DNA of 15,743 bases, from positions 1 through 15,743 of the forward strand of contig JARIET010000032.1 of NCBI GenBank assembly GCA_031127185.1, read 5' to 3'. The notes under the pieces were generated by a model. The model ran no database searches, was not told the origin of the DNA, and saw only the letters and a program-made list of their open reading frames with translations. Numbering within the stretch: position 1 is the first letter of the stretch; each line of letters begins with the position of its first letter. The translations under genes were made by a program, and so were the position numbers. Positions 1 through 11,419 of this stretch are shown here, piece by piece. This DNA comes from Gemmatimonadota bacterium. Its GTDB lineage: Bacteria > Gemmatimonadota > Gemmatimonadetes > Gemmatimonadales > Gemmatimonadaceae.

Positions 1-52
1 CGGTCCGCCCTCTGCGAACCGCCAACCGCAAACCCCTCACCCGCAGTTGCCC
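1..52. other. left-edge noncoding stretch
   Basis: Sequence downstream of the helicase stop. I see no terminator or coding signal in these 52 bases; a terminator may lie beyond the edge. Confidence 0.4.
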
Positions 53-1429
<1,377 letters not shown>

Positions 1430-1438
1430 CCCTGCAAG

Positions 1439-2317
1439 CTAGCCCGTGGAGCCGAGGAACTCTATGAGTGCGGCGTTCACGCGCGCTGGCACCTCTTCCA
1501 TCAAGACGTGCCCGCCCCCCTCCACCCACTCGAGCCGACCGTTCGGCAGCTGCCGCACGATCTCTTCCGTGCCGTGCGGCTTCACGGTGCGGTCCGTGGT
1601 GCCGAACATCACGAGTGTGGGCTGCGTCACCGCCGCGAGATCGCCCGGCGTGAGCGGCGTCCAGGTAAACTCGCGGAGCATTTGCACCTGCGCTCGCACT
1701 ACTGCCGAGAACTGCGTCGGCGCCCAGTACTCGTCCACATCGCGATCCGTGAACCAGCTCAACTTTCCGTGCACGCGGCGCTGCACCACCTCCACCATTC
1801 GCCGCGTGACCAGCGCCGTCGCCACGTCGCCAAGCGCGGCGGGGATGAACGGGGCATACGCCGTGGCCGGCGAGACACTGCCAAAACCCACCGGTCCAAA
1901 CAGCCCGAGCCGTTCGGCGCGTCCGCGCTGCGCGAGCGCGGTTGCGATGCGTCCACCCATCGATTGCGCAAGAATCGGTGGCGCGCCAAGGCCGAGCGTG
2001 TCGAGCAGCAATTCCGAGCGGCGCACGAACGCGTCAAGCGTGTACTCGCCGCGCGCCGTGGGCGCATCCGAGAGTCCGTGCCCGGGAAGGTCGGGCGCGA
2101 TGGTGCGGTATCCCGCTGCCCCAAGTGTTGCGAGTGTGTGCCGCCAGAGATACGACGACACCGCCCACCCATGCAGCATCACCAAGGGCTTCCCGTCCGC
2201 TGGCCCGCCTTCGACCACACGCAACGACGTGCCGTCTGCGAGCGCAACGTGGCGCGCTGTCAGCCCCGGCCACCCGGCCGGAAACCACTCCGCAGGAGGA
2301 AGTCGTGTTGTGGGCAC
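1439..2317 (-). CDS. alpha/beta-fold hydrolase
   Basis: A 292-residue soluble alpha/beta hydrolase of unknown substrate. Visible elements are the oxyanion-hole strand LHGW (48-51), the strand-4 segment APDLPGHG (74-81), the nucleophile elbow AQSMGG with Ser119, the probable acid Asp242 in FGTTDRTV, and His270 in GGGHVLMEEVP. The elbow has Ala where Gly is usual in GxSxG, which is tolerated in several family members. The frame stays open to 2425, but that longer start would overlap the upstream gene by 70 bases and add an Arg-rich tail without family resemblance. GTG at 2317 is preceded by GGAGGG ten bases upstream, so I use it. It lies 38 bases after the upstream gene and 9 bases before the helicase, which suggests cotranscription. 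It may be an esterase, lactonase or C-C hydrolase; the sequence does not decide. Confidence 0.88.
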   Translation of the reverse strand: MPTTRLPPAEWFPAGWPGLTARHVALADGTSLRVVEGGPADGKPLVMLHGWAVSSYLWRHTLATLGAAGYRTIAPDLPGHGLSDAPTARGEYTLDAFVRRSELLLDTLGLGAPPILAQSMGGRIATALAQRGRAERLGLFGPVGFGSVSPATAYAPFIPAALGDVATALVTRRMVEVVQRRVHGKLSWFTDRDVDEYWAPTQFSAVVRAQVQMLREFTWTPLTPGDLAAVTQPTLVMFGTTDRTVKPHGTEEIVRQLPNGRLEWVEGGGHVLMEEVPARVNAALIEFLGSTG

Positions 2318-2327
2318 CCGTGTTCTA

Positions 2328-2333
2328 CCCTCC
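2328..2333 (-). promoter_or_regulatory. ribosome binding site that sets the hydrolase start
   Basis: On the minus strand this reads GGAGGG, with ten bases to the GTG at 2317. It lies in the 38-base gap after the upstream gene, and it is the reason for choosing the shorter hydrolase start over the upstream frame extension. Confidence 0.6.
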
Positions 2334-2355
2334 GCCGGCTGGTTGCGGCGGTCCG

Positions 2356-3516
2356 TCAAACCACGTTGATGGGGCGCCCGGAAATTCGTGCGATCAGACC
2401 GATGCGGAAGGTGACGTCGGTCCATCGCTCATCGCCGGCGTGCGACGGCTCGAGCGGGTACGGCGCCCAGCACCAGGGATTCGAACTGCGCGGCATCGAC
2501 ATGCCCTTGTGCGGATGCCACACGCCATCGCGCCCGCAGTCGTCGATGAACCGCTCATGCATCTTGAGCCAGTTGTCGTTTCGGCGCAGGAACCCGAGTC
2601 GCGCCATCAGTTCAAGCCATCCAAGCGCCGCCGGGATGTCGCCTTCCACCGCATTGCGGTGCGGCAGACAGTCGCCGAGCACGTACTGCGGAACGGGGAC
2701 CATCCGCTTGCCCAGCACCTGCACCTGCTCCTGCCGCGGGAGTGGGTGCGTCAACCAGCGGTAAAGCGCTTCCATCGCCTCGTACCGCTCGTTCCGGAAC
2801 AGCGGCATGTGCGCCAGCATGTGCAATGCGAAGATCGACGGTGGATTCGCTTCGGCAGCCAGCACCTGCTGGTTGCCCACACGAATCCACGGCTTTTCCG
2901 CGAGCGGTGTACGAAGGAAATCGAATACGCGATCGAGTATCCGGTTCGCCGCGCCGCGAAGCCGCGGATCCGACTCGAATCCGGCCTGCGCCAGCACCGC
3001 GGCCGAGGCCTCACGCAGCACCTGCCGCAGTGCGACCACCGACTCGCGCTCCAGTTTCTTCGCCGGCGGCGGCGTGAACTCAAAGAGCAGCGACGGGTCA
3101 TCGTCTTCGGCCAGCAGGCGGAAGAGGATTCGGCGCGCATGGTAGACCGACGGCGAATCCTTGTCCCACCCATACTCAAGCAGACGGCGCACGGCATGCA
3201 CGGTCCCAACGCCCTCGAACTCGTCGCCGCGAACTGAAGGAACCGACAACATCGCACCGTTCCAGATGCCGTCGGCGGCCTGTGTGACCGCCAGCTTCAT
3301 CGCCGGCGCGAACGAGTACGGCAGGTTCTGGATGGGCGACCCGGCGGCAACCGGAATGCGCGCAACCTCGGTCAACGACCGGTATTTGATCGGTGCGGCG
3401 GCATGGTCCAGCAGCCAGCCCAGCGGGAATTTCAGCTCCGCGAGTGGCGGCGGCGGCGGCGGAAAGATCGCCACGGTCGGCGCGGGAGGCTGCGGAATGA
3501 CGCTTTCTGTGGACAT
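2356..3516 (-). CDS. conserved-looking hypothetical protein, possible alpha/alpha-toroid fold
   Basis: A 386-residue protein whose family I do not recognise. It has no signal peptide or membrane segment, so it is probably cytoplasmic. The N-terminus is Pro-rich (8-24, with a run of six Pro). The body is mostly helical. Two segments resemble each other loosely: DGIWNG (82-87) followed by a helix ending near EYGW (114-117), and DGVWHP (330-335) after a Trp-rich helix starting at ALGWLELM (297-304). Such W-containing turns before helices recall the repeats of prenyltransferase/squalene-cyclase-like alpha/alpha toroids, but no catalytic DXDD is present; this is a weak structural guess. Two CW/HW pairs near the C-terminus could bind metal or substrate, which is speculative. 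The start is ATG. It heads the operon with the hydrolase and the DEAD-box helicase. It is transcribed away from the second hydrolase, 140 bases upstream. Confidence 0.75.
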   Translation of the reverse strand: MSTESVIPQPPAPTVAIFPPPPPPLAELKFPLGWLLDHAAAPIKYRSLTEVARIPVAAGSPIQNLPYSFAPAMKLAVTQAADGIWNGAMLSVPSVRGDEFEGVGTVHAVRRLLEYGWDKDSPSVYHARRILFRLLAEDDDPSLLFEFTPPPAKKLERESVVALRQVLREASAAVLAQAGFESDPRLRGAANRILDRVFDFLRTPLAEKPWIRVGNQQVLAAEANPPSIFALHMLAHMPLFRNERYEAMEALYRWLTHPLPRQEQVQVLGKRMVPVPQYVLGDCLPHRNAVEGDIPAALGWLELMARLGFLRRNDNWLKMHERFIDDCGRDGVWHPHKGMSMPRSSNPWCWAPYPLEPSHAGDERWTDVTFRIGLIARISGRPINVV

Positions 3517-3656
3517 ATAACTCGTTTATTTGCAACAGGTTACACAGCAGCAGCCGTGCGCCCCCCTTGGGCGCCGTGAAGGATACAGCTTTTCTCGGGA
3601 TTCGCCAGTGCGTTTCGGGGGCAAAGAAGCACTTCCCGGGCGCTAAGTTTGCGCCA
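3517..3656. other. divergent intergenic region
   Basis: These 140 bases separate two divergent genes and must hold at least one promoter in each direction. The part next to the minus-strand gene is AT-rich for this window, but I see no clear -35/-10 pair there. The plus-strand hydrolase frame remains open back to TTG at 3567 and GTG at 3576, so part of this stretch could be coding if one of those starts is used. Confidence 0.45.
3644..3649 (+). promoter_or_regulatory. possible -10 element for a leaderless hydrolase mRNA
   Basis: TAAGTT fits the TANNNT pattern and ends seven bases before the ATG at 3657. There is no Shine-Dalgarno sequence before that ATG, and the spacing would put transcription start at the start codon. 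No convincing -35 is visible, so this is tentative. Confidence 0.3.
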
Positions 3657-4487
3657 ATGCGAGGCGAATTCGTCGACGTCGGGGGCACGCGCCTCTACTA
3701 CTACGCGGCGGGATCCCGTGGTGGCGGCGATCCCATGCTGCTTTTGCACGGGTTCCCGGGCTCCTCGCACTCCTGGCGGCATATCGTCCCGCTGATGCCC
3801 GACGGTCGGCGGCTGGTGGTGATGGACCTCATGGGCTGCGGTCGAAGCGACGGTCCGCAGCGTCGGAACGCAGCGCATTGCACCATCTCCATGCACACCG
3901 CACTCGTCCGCGGACTGCTCGACGACCTCGCGATCACGCGATGCGCGATTGTGGGACATGGACTGGGGGGAGTCATTGCCCAGGCCCTCACGGTTGAGCA
4001 GCCGGCGCGGGTCTCGGGACTCGCGCTGATCAGTTCGTTTGGGTTTGACGTTTGGCCTCATCGCCTTGCACGGCTTGCGCGCGCTGCGAGTCCCCTGGGA
4101 CGTTGGCTCGGGGGAAGTGTCCTTGCGAGCTTTGTCCACGGCTCGGCGATTCGCGGCTACTCCGACCGGGACGAGGGGCGCCGATCGCTCGACCACTCGC
4201 TCCGGGCCTACGCGGCGCACCTCGGGGCCAATGCGATCCTCGCGCAGTTGCAAGCCACACGCGACCCGGCAATCCAGGCCATTGCCGCCCGGCTTGGCGA
4301 ACTCGCGGTACCGACCGCAATCATCTGCGGCGCCGATGATCCGTTTCTGCCGCGCACAATCGGCGAGCGGTTGCAGGCGGCCATCCACGGAGCCACGCTT
4401 GATGTGATTTCCGGCGCGGGCCACTTCGTGATGGAAGACGCACCGGAGCGTTGCGCAACAGCCATCCACACGGCGCTCGCTCACTGA
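3657..4487 (+). CDS. alpha/beta-fold hydrolase-like protein lacking the nucleophile Ser
   Basis: A 276-residue alpha/beta hydrolase-fold protein. The fold markers are clear: LLLHGFPGSSHSW (28-40), VMDLMGCGRSD (55-65), the elbow IVGHGLGG (98-105), a cap region about 125-195, the acid Asp228 in CGADDPFLP, and His256 in GAGHFVMED. The catalytic position in the elbow, normally GHSxGG (or GHDWGG in dehalogenases and epoxide hydrolases), is Gly102, read directly from codons GGA CAT GGA CTG GGG. Acid and His remain. The protein is therefore probably inactive as a classical serine hydrolase, or it uses another mechanism; which one cannot be told from sequence. The frame extends upstream to TTG at 3567, but residues there do not resemble the fold and the first ATG fits the usual N-terminus. 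Its stop lies 15 bases from the convergent kinase stop. It stands alone, and its substrate is unknown. Confidence 0.85.
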   Translation: MRGEFVDVGGTRLYYYAAGSRGGGDPMLLLHGFPGSSHSWRHIVPLMPDGRRLVVMDLMGCGRSDGPQRRNAAHCTISMHTALVRGLLDDLAITRCAIVGHGLGGVIAQALTVEQPARVSGLALISSFGFDVWPHRLARLARAASPLGRWLGGSVLASFVHGSAIRGYSDRDEGRRSLDHSLRAYAAHLGANAILAQLQATRDPAIQAIAARLGELAVPTAIICGADDPFLPRTIGERLQAAIHGATLDVISGAGHFVMEDAPERCATAIHTALAH

Positions 4488-4488
4488 C

Positions 4489-4501
4489 CGGGCGGCGCCC
4501 G
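4489..4501. terminator. short hairpin between convergent genes
   Basis: CGGGC, loop GGC, GCCCG forms a 5-bp GC stem in the gap between the convergent hydrolase and kinase genes. There is no T-tract on either side. It could aid bidirectional termination, but it may be chance in GC-rich DNA. Confidence 0.25.
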
Positions 4502-4502
4502 C

Positions 4503-6479
4503 CTATCGCTGAAGCTTTCGCACCTCGTTCGCCGCGTCCACCAGTCGCTCAATATCTGTGGACACAACGCGCGCCTCCTGCGTCGCCAGCGTCGAGTCAG
4601 CGATATTCGATTCCATCGCACTCGATCGCAGCTTGAGCAGGTCAAGCTTCATCGTCTGCAGTAGTATCGCCGAGTTTTCCAGCTGTGACGCCACCTGGTT
4701 CCGGCGCTCGGCGAGGTCCTTCAGCGTGGATTGCTGACGCTCGAGCAAGCCAACGCGGCGTTCGCGCTCGGCGCTGTCTGAGCTCGAAGCCCGCGCATCG
4801 GCGAGCTTCTGCTCCAGCCGGCGCATCGCCTCGGGCGACGCGTCGCGGTCCAGTTGGTGCATCGCGCCGGCGAGCGCGCGAATCCGTTCCTCGAGTGCTA
4901 CGGCGGTGCTCTTCACGTCGGGCAACGACAGACGGTCGTGTTCGGGAAGCCGGGCGATCACGTCCCCAATAATCACCTTGGCTTCAGCGGCTTCCTTCAC
5001 GGTCGCGCCGTGCGGGCCGTCGAGCACGTCTCGCGGGACGCCGCTCAAATCCGGTGCAGGCAATCGTGTGTGTTCGCGCTGCCCGGCCAACACGCGCTGA
5101 CGGCGCGAGCCGCGTGGTAGGGCGCTCTCCGCCGCCCCTTCCCGGTCACTGGGCGGCTGACGGCGGAACAGGCGCGAGATCGGGATCCCATCAATCCACA
5201 GTCCGCTCAACTTCGACATCAGCCCAATGCCCATGCCGAGCGCCGGGAAGATGAACCAGGGGAATTGCGGACTCGTGAAGAAGTTGATCGCCGCGAGAAA
5301 TCCCACCGTGAAGACGTAGCTCGCCGCGGACCGCTGTACGTTCCGCACGCGGTCTTCAGGCGTCATCGCCGCCCGCCGCTCCGCGCGGTCCTCCCGCTCG
5401 AGTTCCCGGCGTTCGCGGCGAGTGAGCGGCTCGGCGTCCCCAGTCGCGGGCTTGTTTCGCTCGCGCCAGGCGCGTCGCTCTTCGCGCCACTTGCGCAGCG
5501 CTTCCGCGCCCGACGTGCTCTGCAGCGCATCATCACGAAGCGGATCAAAGCGCCAGGGCTTTGCCGATGATCCGCCGCGCCTTGCGCCGGAGGCCTCGTC
5601 TGGCAAACGCGCTGGCGCCGAAGCCTGATCGGCCAGCGCATCACGAAACGCGGCGGCATCCGGCCACCGGTCGTTGCGCCCCTTGGCCATCGCGCGCTCA
5701 ATGGCGTACACGAGATTTTCGGGTACGCCATCGCGCATCTCGCCAAGCGGCCGCGGCTGCTCGCTGATGTGTTTCATCAGCATACCGGGTGTGTTCTCTG
5801 ACTTGAACGGCAGTTCACCGGCGAGCATCTGCCAGCCAACGATGCCGAGTGCATAGATATCGGCCCGCCCGTCCACGTCCTTCTCGCCCATGGCCTGCTC
5901 AGGGCTCATGTACGCCGGCGTGCCCACCGCAACTCCTGTTGCAGTCAGCCGCAGGTCGCCCTCGGCGGCACGCGCGATCCCGAAGTCGGTCACCAGAGCG
6001 CGGCCGCTGGCCGCGTCAATCAGGATGTTGTCCGGCTTGATGTCGCGATGCACCACGCCCTGCGCGTGCGCGTAGCTCAACCCATCCGCCACTTCACGCA
6101 GCACACGCCGAACGGTCGCGATATCCGGGCGCGGACGTTCGGCCAGTTGTTTGGCGAGCGGCTCGCCCTCGACCAGCCCCATGGCGAACCACACGATCCC
6201 GTTTGTTTCGTCGACGGCGTAGATGGGCACGATGTGGGGATGCGAGAGCCGCGCCGCCATTTGCGCCTCGCGCACGAACCGCGATCGCACGTCCGCGCGA
6301 AAGGCGAGGTCGGGCGGCAGTACCTTGAGCGCCACCTTGCGGCGCAAGCGCTTGTCCACTGCTCGGTAGACCACAGCCATCCCACCACGGCCGATCTCCT
6401 CTTCGACGTCGAAGATCGCGCCCACCGCTCCTTCGACCCGGCGCTGCAGCGCCTCGGCAGACGCCGCGTCGTCGCTCAA
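4503..6479 (-). CDS. membrane Ser/Thr protein kinase (second of tandem pair)
   Basis: A 658-residue Hanks-type kinase. The kinase domain at about 24-285 has G-loop GRGGMAVVY (30-38), Lys52, Glu71, HRD 144-146 with Asp146 and Asn151, DFG 165-167 and SPEQ 192-195, so it should be active. A charged Arg/Glu-rich linker follows (about 325-380). Next comes a two-helix hairpin (about 387-402 and 406-421) resembling the 2TM type; both kinase domain and tail would then face the cytoplasm. The C-terminal part (about 490-658) is helical with coiled-coil character and contains NSAILLQTMKLDLLKLR, matched in the upstream kinase. There are no PASTA or other extracellular sensor domains. The start is TTG, overlapping the TGA of the upstream kinase as TTGA, which implies translational coupling. 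No Shine-Dalgarno is visible, but residues 8-30 align with the sister kinase and support this start. Its substrate is unknown. Confidence 0.9.
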   Translation of the reverse strand: MSDDAASAEALQRRVEGAVGAIFDVEEEIGRGGMAVVYRAVDKRLRRKVALKVLPPDLAFRADVRSRFVREAQMAARLSHPHIVPIYAVDETNGIVWFAMGLVEGEPLAKQLAERPRPDIATVRRVLREVADGLSYAHAQGVVHRDIKPDNILIDAASGRALVTDFGIARAAEGDLRLTATGVAVGTPAYMSPEQAMGEKDVDGRADIYALGIVGWQMLAGELPFKSENTPGMLMKHISEQPRPLGEMRDGVPENLVYAIERAMAKGRNDRWPDAAAFRDALADQASAPARLPDEASGARRGGSSAKPWRFDPLRDDALQSTSGAEALRKWREERRAWRERNKPATGDAEPLTRRERRELEREDRAERRAAMTPEDRVRNVQRSAASYVFTVGFLAAINFFTSPQFPWFIFPALGMGIGLMSKLSGLWIDGIPISRLFRRQPPSDREGAAESALPRGSRRQRVLAGQREHTRLPAPDLSGVPRDVLDGPHGATVKEAAEAKVIIGDVIARLPEHDRLSLPDVKSTAVALEERIRALAGAMHQLDRDASPEAMRRLEQKLADARASSSDSAERERRVGLLERQQSTLKDLAERRNQVASQLENSAILLQTMKLDLLKLRSSAMESNIADSTLATQEARVVSTDIERLVDAANEVRKLQR

Positions 6480-8518
6480 GGCTTGTTGGTGCGCGGCACA
6501 ATCCGCCGCATTTCATCTGCGACGTACACCGCGCTGTCCACCTCGCGTGCCACCGCCATCGCCTGCTCCGCAATCGAGGTGACGTGCTGCCATGACTCGT
6601 CGCCCGTGCGCAGGCGCAGCACGTCGAATTTCATGTTCTGCAGGAGGAGGGCGCAGTTGTCGAGCTTGTCCCCGAGTTCCACCCGCTTGCGCTCGATCTC
6701 TACGATGCCGCGCCGCTGGCGTCGCAGCAGTGCCAGGCGCCGGACGCGTGTCTCGCTGGCGCCCCGGTCCAGAGGATTCGCCTGGGCTTCGAGCACCTTG
6801 ATTTCGGTGTCGATGGCGCGCGCCGACTGCGCGGTGCCACCCGCGCGCTCGAGGTCGGCCAGCTTCGTGGCGATGGCCATCACCGAATCCGCCAGCTTTT
6901 GCGCCGTGGCCGGCACTTCGGCGACACGGTTCTTCTCGTTCCGGGGAAGCGAATCCACGATCCGGAGCACCTCGTCACGATCAATGATCGCCTGCCGGGC
7001 CAGAGCAGCGTGCGGCCCCGAACCCAGCGCGGCCGCGTCGGCTGCACCGATGCGCCGCGGAGCCATGCCGCCTCCGCCCCGCACCGATGGGTATGCCGAC
7101 GAGGAACTCAGGTCGCGACGCCGACGCGCACGCGCCTGGATTCGCTTCTCCTTGTTCCAGATGCTCTGGATGTTGTGCTCGAACCACTCGCCCACGGCGT
7201 CCCAGAAGAGCCGCTCGCGCGGCACGCGGAACACGTCGTGCCAGTCGTATCCGTCGCTCCAGAGCTTGGCGTATTTGTAGGCGACGTTGATGCCCCAGAA
7301 GGCGCTGACCACCAGCAGGTTGGGACCTCCGAAGATGGCCATCAGCGCAAGAAACGCCGACACCCAGAGAAACGGGGACACGCTCCGGCGAAAACGATCC
7401 ACCGCTGGCTCATTCCACCGAGACAGTTCGTCCGGGCTCGCCTCGATGACATTGTCTTCGTGCGTCAATATCGCGGGCGCGCTGCGGGCGCCTCCGCGGC
7501 CACCCCGGCCGGCATCGCTCACCCCGAATCCGTCCGTCGCGCTCGAAGCGCTTTCATACGGGCGGTCCGATGCCGCCACCTGTCGCTGCGGGCGAGGGGC
7601 GGGAAGAGCCGGGACGTCGCCGCTATCCAGCGCCTTCACCAGATCGCGTGCAGTGGCAAACCGGTCACCCGGATTCTTCTCCAGGCAGAGCATCACGGCA
7701 CGCGCAAGATCCGCCGGAACGTTTCCACTCCGCCGCTCGATTGGCACCGGCGCCTCGGAGAGGTGCTTCACGAGCATCGCCGGCGTGTTGTTCGCCACGA
7801 AGGGCAGGTCGCCGCAGAGCATCTGGTATGCCACCACGCCCAGCGAGTACAGGTCGCTTCGGCCGTCCAGCGCGCGGTCGCCTGCCGACTGCTCCGGACT
7901 CATGAATGCCGGGGTGCCTATCGCAATGCCGGTCGCGGTGAGGCGCGCATCCCCGCCCTCGCTCACCGCACGGGCGATACCGAAATCGGTCACCATCGGG
8001 CGGCCGCTCTGGGCGTCCAGCAGAATATTGTCGGGCTTGATGTCGCGGTGCACCACGCCGCGCTCATGCGCGACGGCGAGTGCATCCGCCACCTCGCGCA
8101 GGATCCGGCGCGCTTCGGTCGGTTCGATCGGCCCCTTGTCGTGGATGCGCTTGGCGAGGTTGTCGCCATCTACGTACGCCATCACGAAGTACACCAGCCC
8201 CTGGCGCTCGTCGACGCTGTAGATCGGCACGATGCTCGGATGCGAGAGCTGTGCGGCCGTCTCGGCTTCCCGCAGGAATCGCGACCGAATCTCCGACCGG
8301 AACGCGAGTTCCGGCGGGAGCAGCTTGATCGCCACGTTGCGCTTGAGCCGCGTGTCCTTGGCAAGGAACACAATGCCCATGCCGCCGCGCCCGATTTCCT
8401 TATCGAGCTCGTACGTTGGAGCCAGCACGCGCGCGACGTGCGAGCGCAGCTCGGCGTCGGACTGCGTGATCTGCGGATCTTGCACTAGCGAGGGTATGGG
8501 GGTGGCAGAGGCAAGCAT
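6476..8518 (-). CDS. membrane Ser/Thr protein kinase (first of tandem pair)
   Basis: A 680-residue Hanks-type kinase, paralogous to the downstream gene over its full length. The kinase domain at about 37-297 has G-loop GRGGMGIVF (43-51), Lys65, Glu84, HRD 157-159 with Asp159 and Asn164, DFG 178-180 and SPEQ 207-210; all residues for activity are present. A disordered Pro/Ser/Gly-rich linker (about 300-345) leads to two hydrophobic stretches (381-396 and 401-417) that should form a membrane hairpin. An Arg-rich segment (459-468) follows, then a second low-complexity stretch and a helical C-terminal module (about 505-680) with NCALLLQNMKFDVLRLR. The ATG start lies 229 bases from the divergent lon gene. 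This gene leads the two-kinase operon. The absence of an outside domain suggests sensing at the membrane or by the cytoplasmic tail, which is inference. Confidence 0.92.
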   Translation of the reverse strand: MLASATPIPSLVQDPQITQSDAELRSHVARVLAPTYELDKEIGRGGMGIVFLAKDTRLKRNVAIKLLPPELAFRSEIRSRFLREAETAAQLSHPSIVPIYSVDERQGLVYFVMAYVDGDNLAKRIHDKGPIEPTEARRILREVADALAVAHERGVVHRDIKPDNILLDAQSGRPMVTDFGIARAVSEGGDARLTATGIAIGTPAFMSPEQSAGDRALDGRSDLYSLGVVAYQMLCGDLPFVANNTPAMLVKHLSEAPVPIERRSGNVPADLARAVMLCLEKNPGDRFATARDLVKALDSGDVPALPAPRPQRQVAASDRPYESASSATDGFGVSDAGRGGRGGARSAPAILTHEDNVIEASPDELSRWNEPAVDRFRRSVSPFLWVSAFLALMAIFGGPNLLVVSAFWGINVAYKYAKLWSDGYDWHDVFRVPRERLFWDAVGEWFEHNIQSIWNKEKRIQARARRRRDLSSSSAYPSVRGGGGMAPRRIGAADAAALGSGPHAALARQAIIDRDEVLRIVDSLPRNEKNRVAEVPATAQKLADSVMAIATKLADLERAGGTAQSARAIDTEIKVLEAQANPLDRGASETRVRRLALLRRQRRGIVEIERKRVELGDKLDNCALLLQNMKFDVLRLRTGDESWQHVTSIAEQAMAVAREVDSAVYVADEMRRIVPRTNKP

Positions 8519-8579
8519 AGCATAGTCCGCCGCCTCAGGCGAGCCTTGCGTCTCAGCGCTTCGCTCTCAGAGGCCGGCC

Positions 8580-8596
8580 CTGACCGTTTCTGTCAG
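8580..8596. promoter_or_regulatory. inverted repeat, possible operator
   Basis: CTGAC, seven bases, GTCAG: a perfect 5-bp dyad lying 28 bases before the candidate lon -35 element. A further GTCAG follows at 8604-8608. The position suits a regulator, but the arms are short and no known operator is matched. Confidence 0.3.
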
Positions 8597-8623
8597 ACAC
8601 TACGTCAGAGCGGCACAACAAAG

Positions 8624-8652
8624 TTGCAATCCCCGCCGAACTGTCGTAAGTC
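8624..8652 (+). promoter_or_regulatory. candidate lon promoter
   Basis: TTGCAA at 8624-8629, a 17-base spacer, then TAAGTC at 8647-8652. The -35 is good and the -10 is weak. It would give a leader of about 90 bases before the lon ATG. No sigma32-type CTTGAA/CCCCAT pair was seen at suitable spacing. Confidence 0.35.
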
Positions 8653-8747
8653 AGGGTGGAACGCCCCTTGCAAGCCTATCAGGCCGTTGAGGCTCCCCGC
8701 GGGTACTACCCCGGAGTGCCTGTCCCCGACGGAGAGACCGGTTCCCG

Positions 8748-11318
<2,571 letters not shown>

Positions 11319-11338
11319 CGCAGCGCCCGTTGCAGTGC

Positions 11339-11373
11339 GACGGGGGCAGTCGGCATCGCCGACTGCCCCCGTC
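11339..11373 (+). terminator. strong hairpin terminator after lon
   Basis: A perfect 16-bp stem (11339-11354 with 11358-11373) closed by the three-base loop ATC begins 20 bases after the lon stop. It is followed by TTCT and a pyrimidine-rich stretch rather than a pure T-tract. The converging lipoprotein gene ends at 11420, so the hairpin may also stop transcripts from the other strand. Confidence 0.8.
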
Positions 11374-11377
11374 TTCT

Positions 11378-11407
11378 CGTCCCCTCACGTCCCCCTACGT
11401 CCCGCCG
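11378..11407. repeat. three tandem 10-bp units
   Basis: CGTCCCCTCA, CGTCCCCCTA and CGTCCCGCCG follow one another directly after the lon terminator. The first two units differ at two positions and the third is more diverged. No function is apparent; it looks like a small intergenic satellite. Confidence 0.5.
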
Positions 11408-11419
11408 TTCCCCGCAGTG

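Larger units (their letters stand above)
8519..8747. other. divergent intergenic region between kinase operon and lon
   Basis: These 229 bases should hold promoters for both directions. I find a candidate sigma70-type promoter for lon, one inverted repeat, and several NTCAG hexamers in one orientation (8551, 8565, 8591, 8603, 8650). I looked for the HrcA/CIRCE and HspR/HAIR operators that sometimes control lon and saw neither. Confidence 0.6.

Noticed and set aside
2318..2425. Longer N-terminus of the first hydrolase
   Set aside because: It would overlap the upstream gene by 70 bases, is Arg-rich, and a better-placed ribosome binding site precedes the GTG at 2317.
3540..4484. Open frame of 314 codons on the minus strand
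   Set aside because: It mirrors the second hydrolase; the hydrolase fold motifs are on the plus strand.
6899..8488. Open frame of 529 codons on the plus strand
   Set aside because: It is antisense to the first kinase, whose motifs are complete; the translation is Arg/His-rich and unlike any family.
8519..8747. HrcA/CIRCE, HspR/HAIR or sigma32 heat-shock signals before lon
   Set aside because: None of the consensus sequences is present at suitable spacing.
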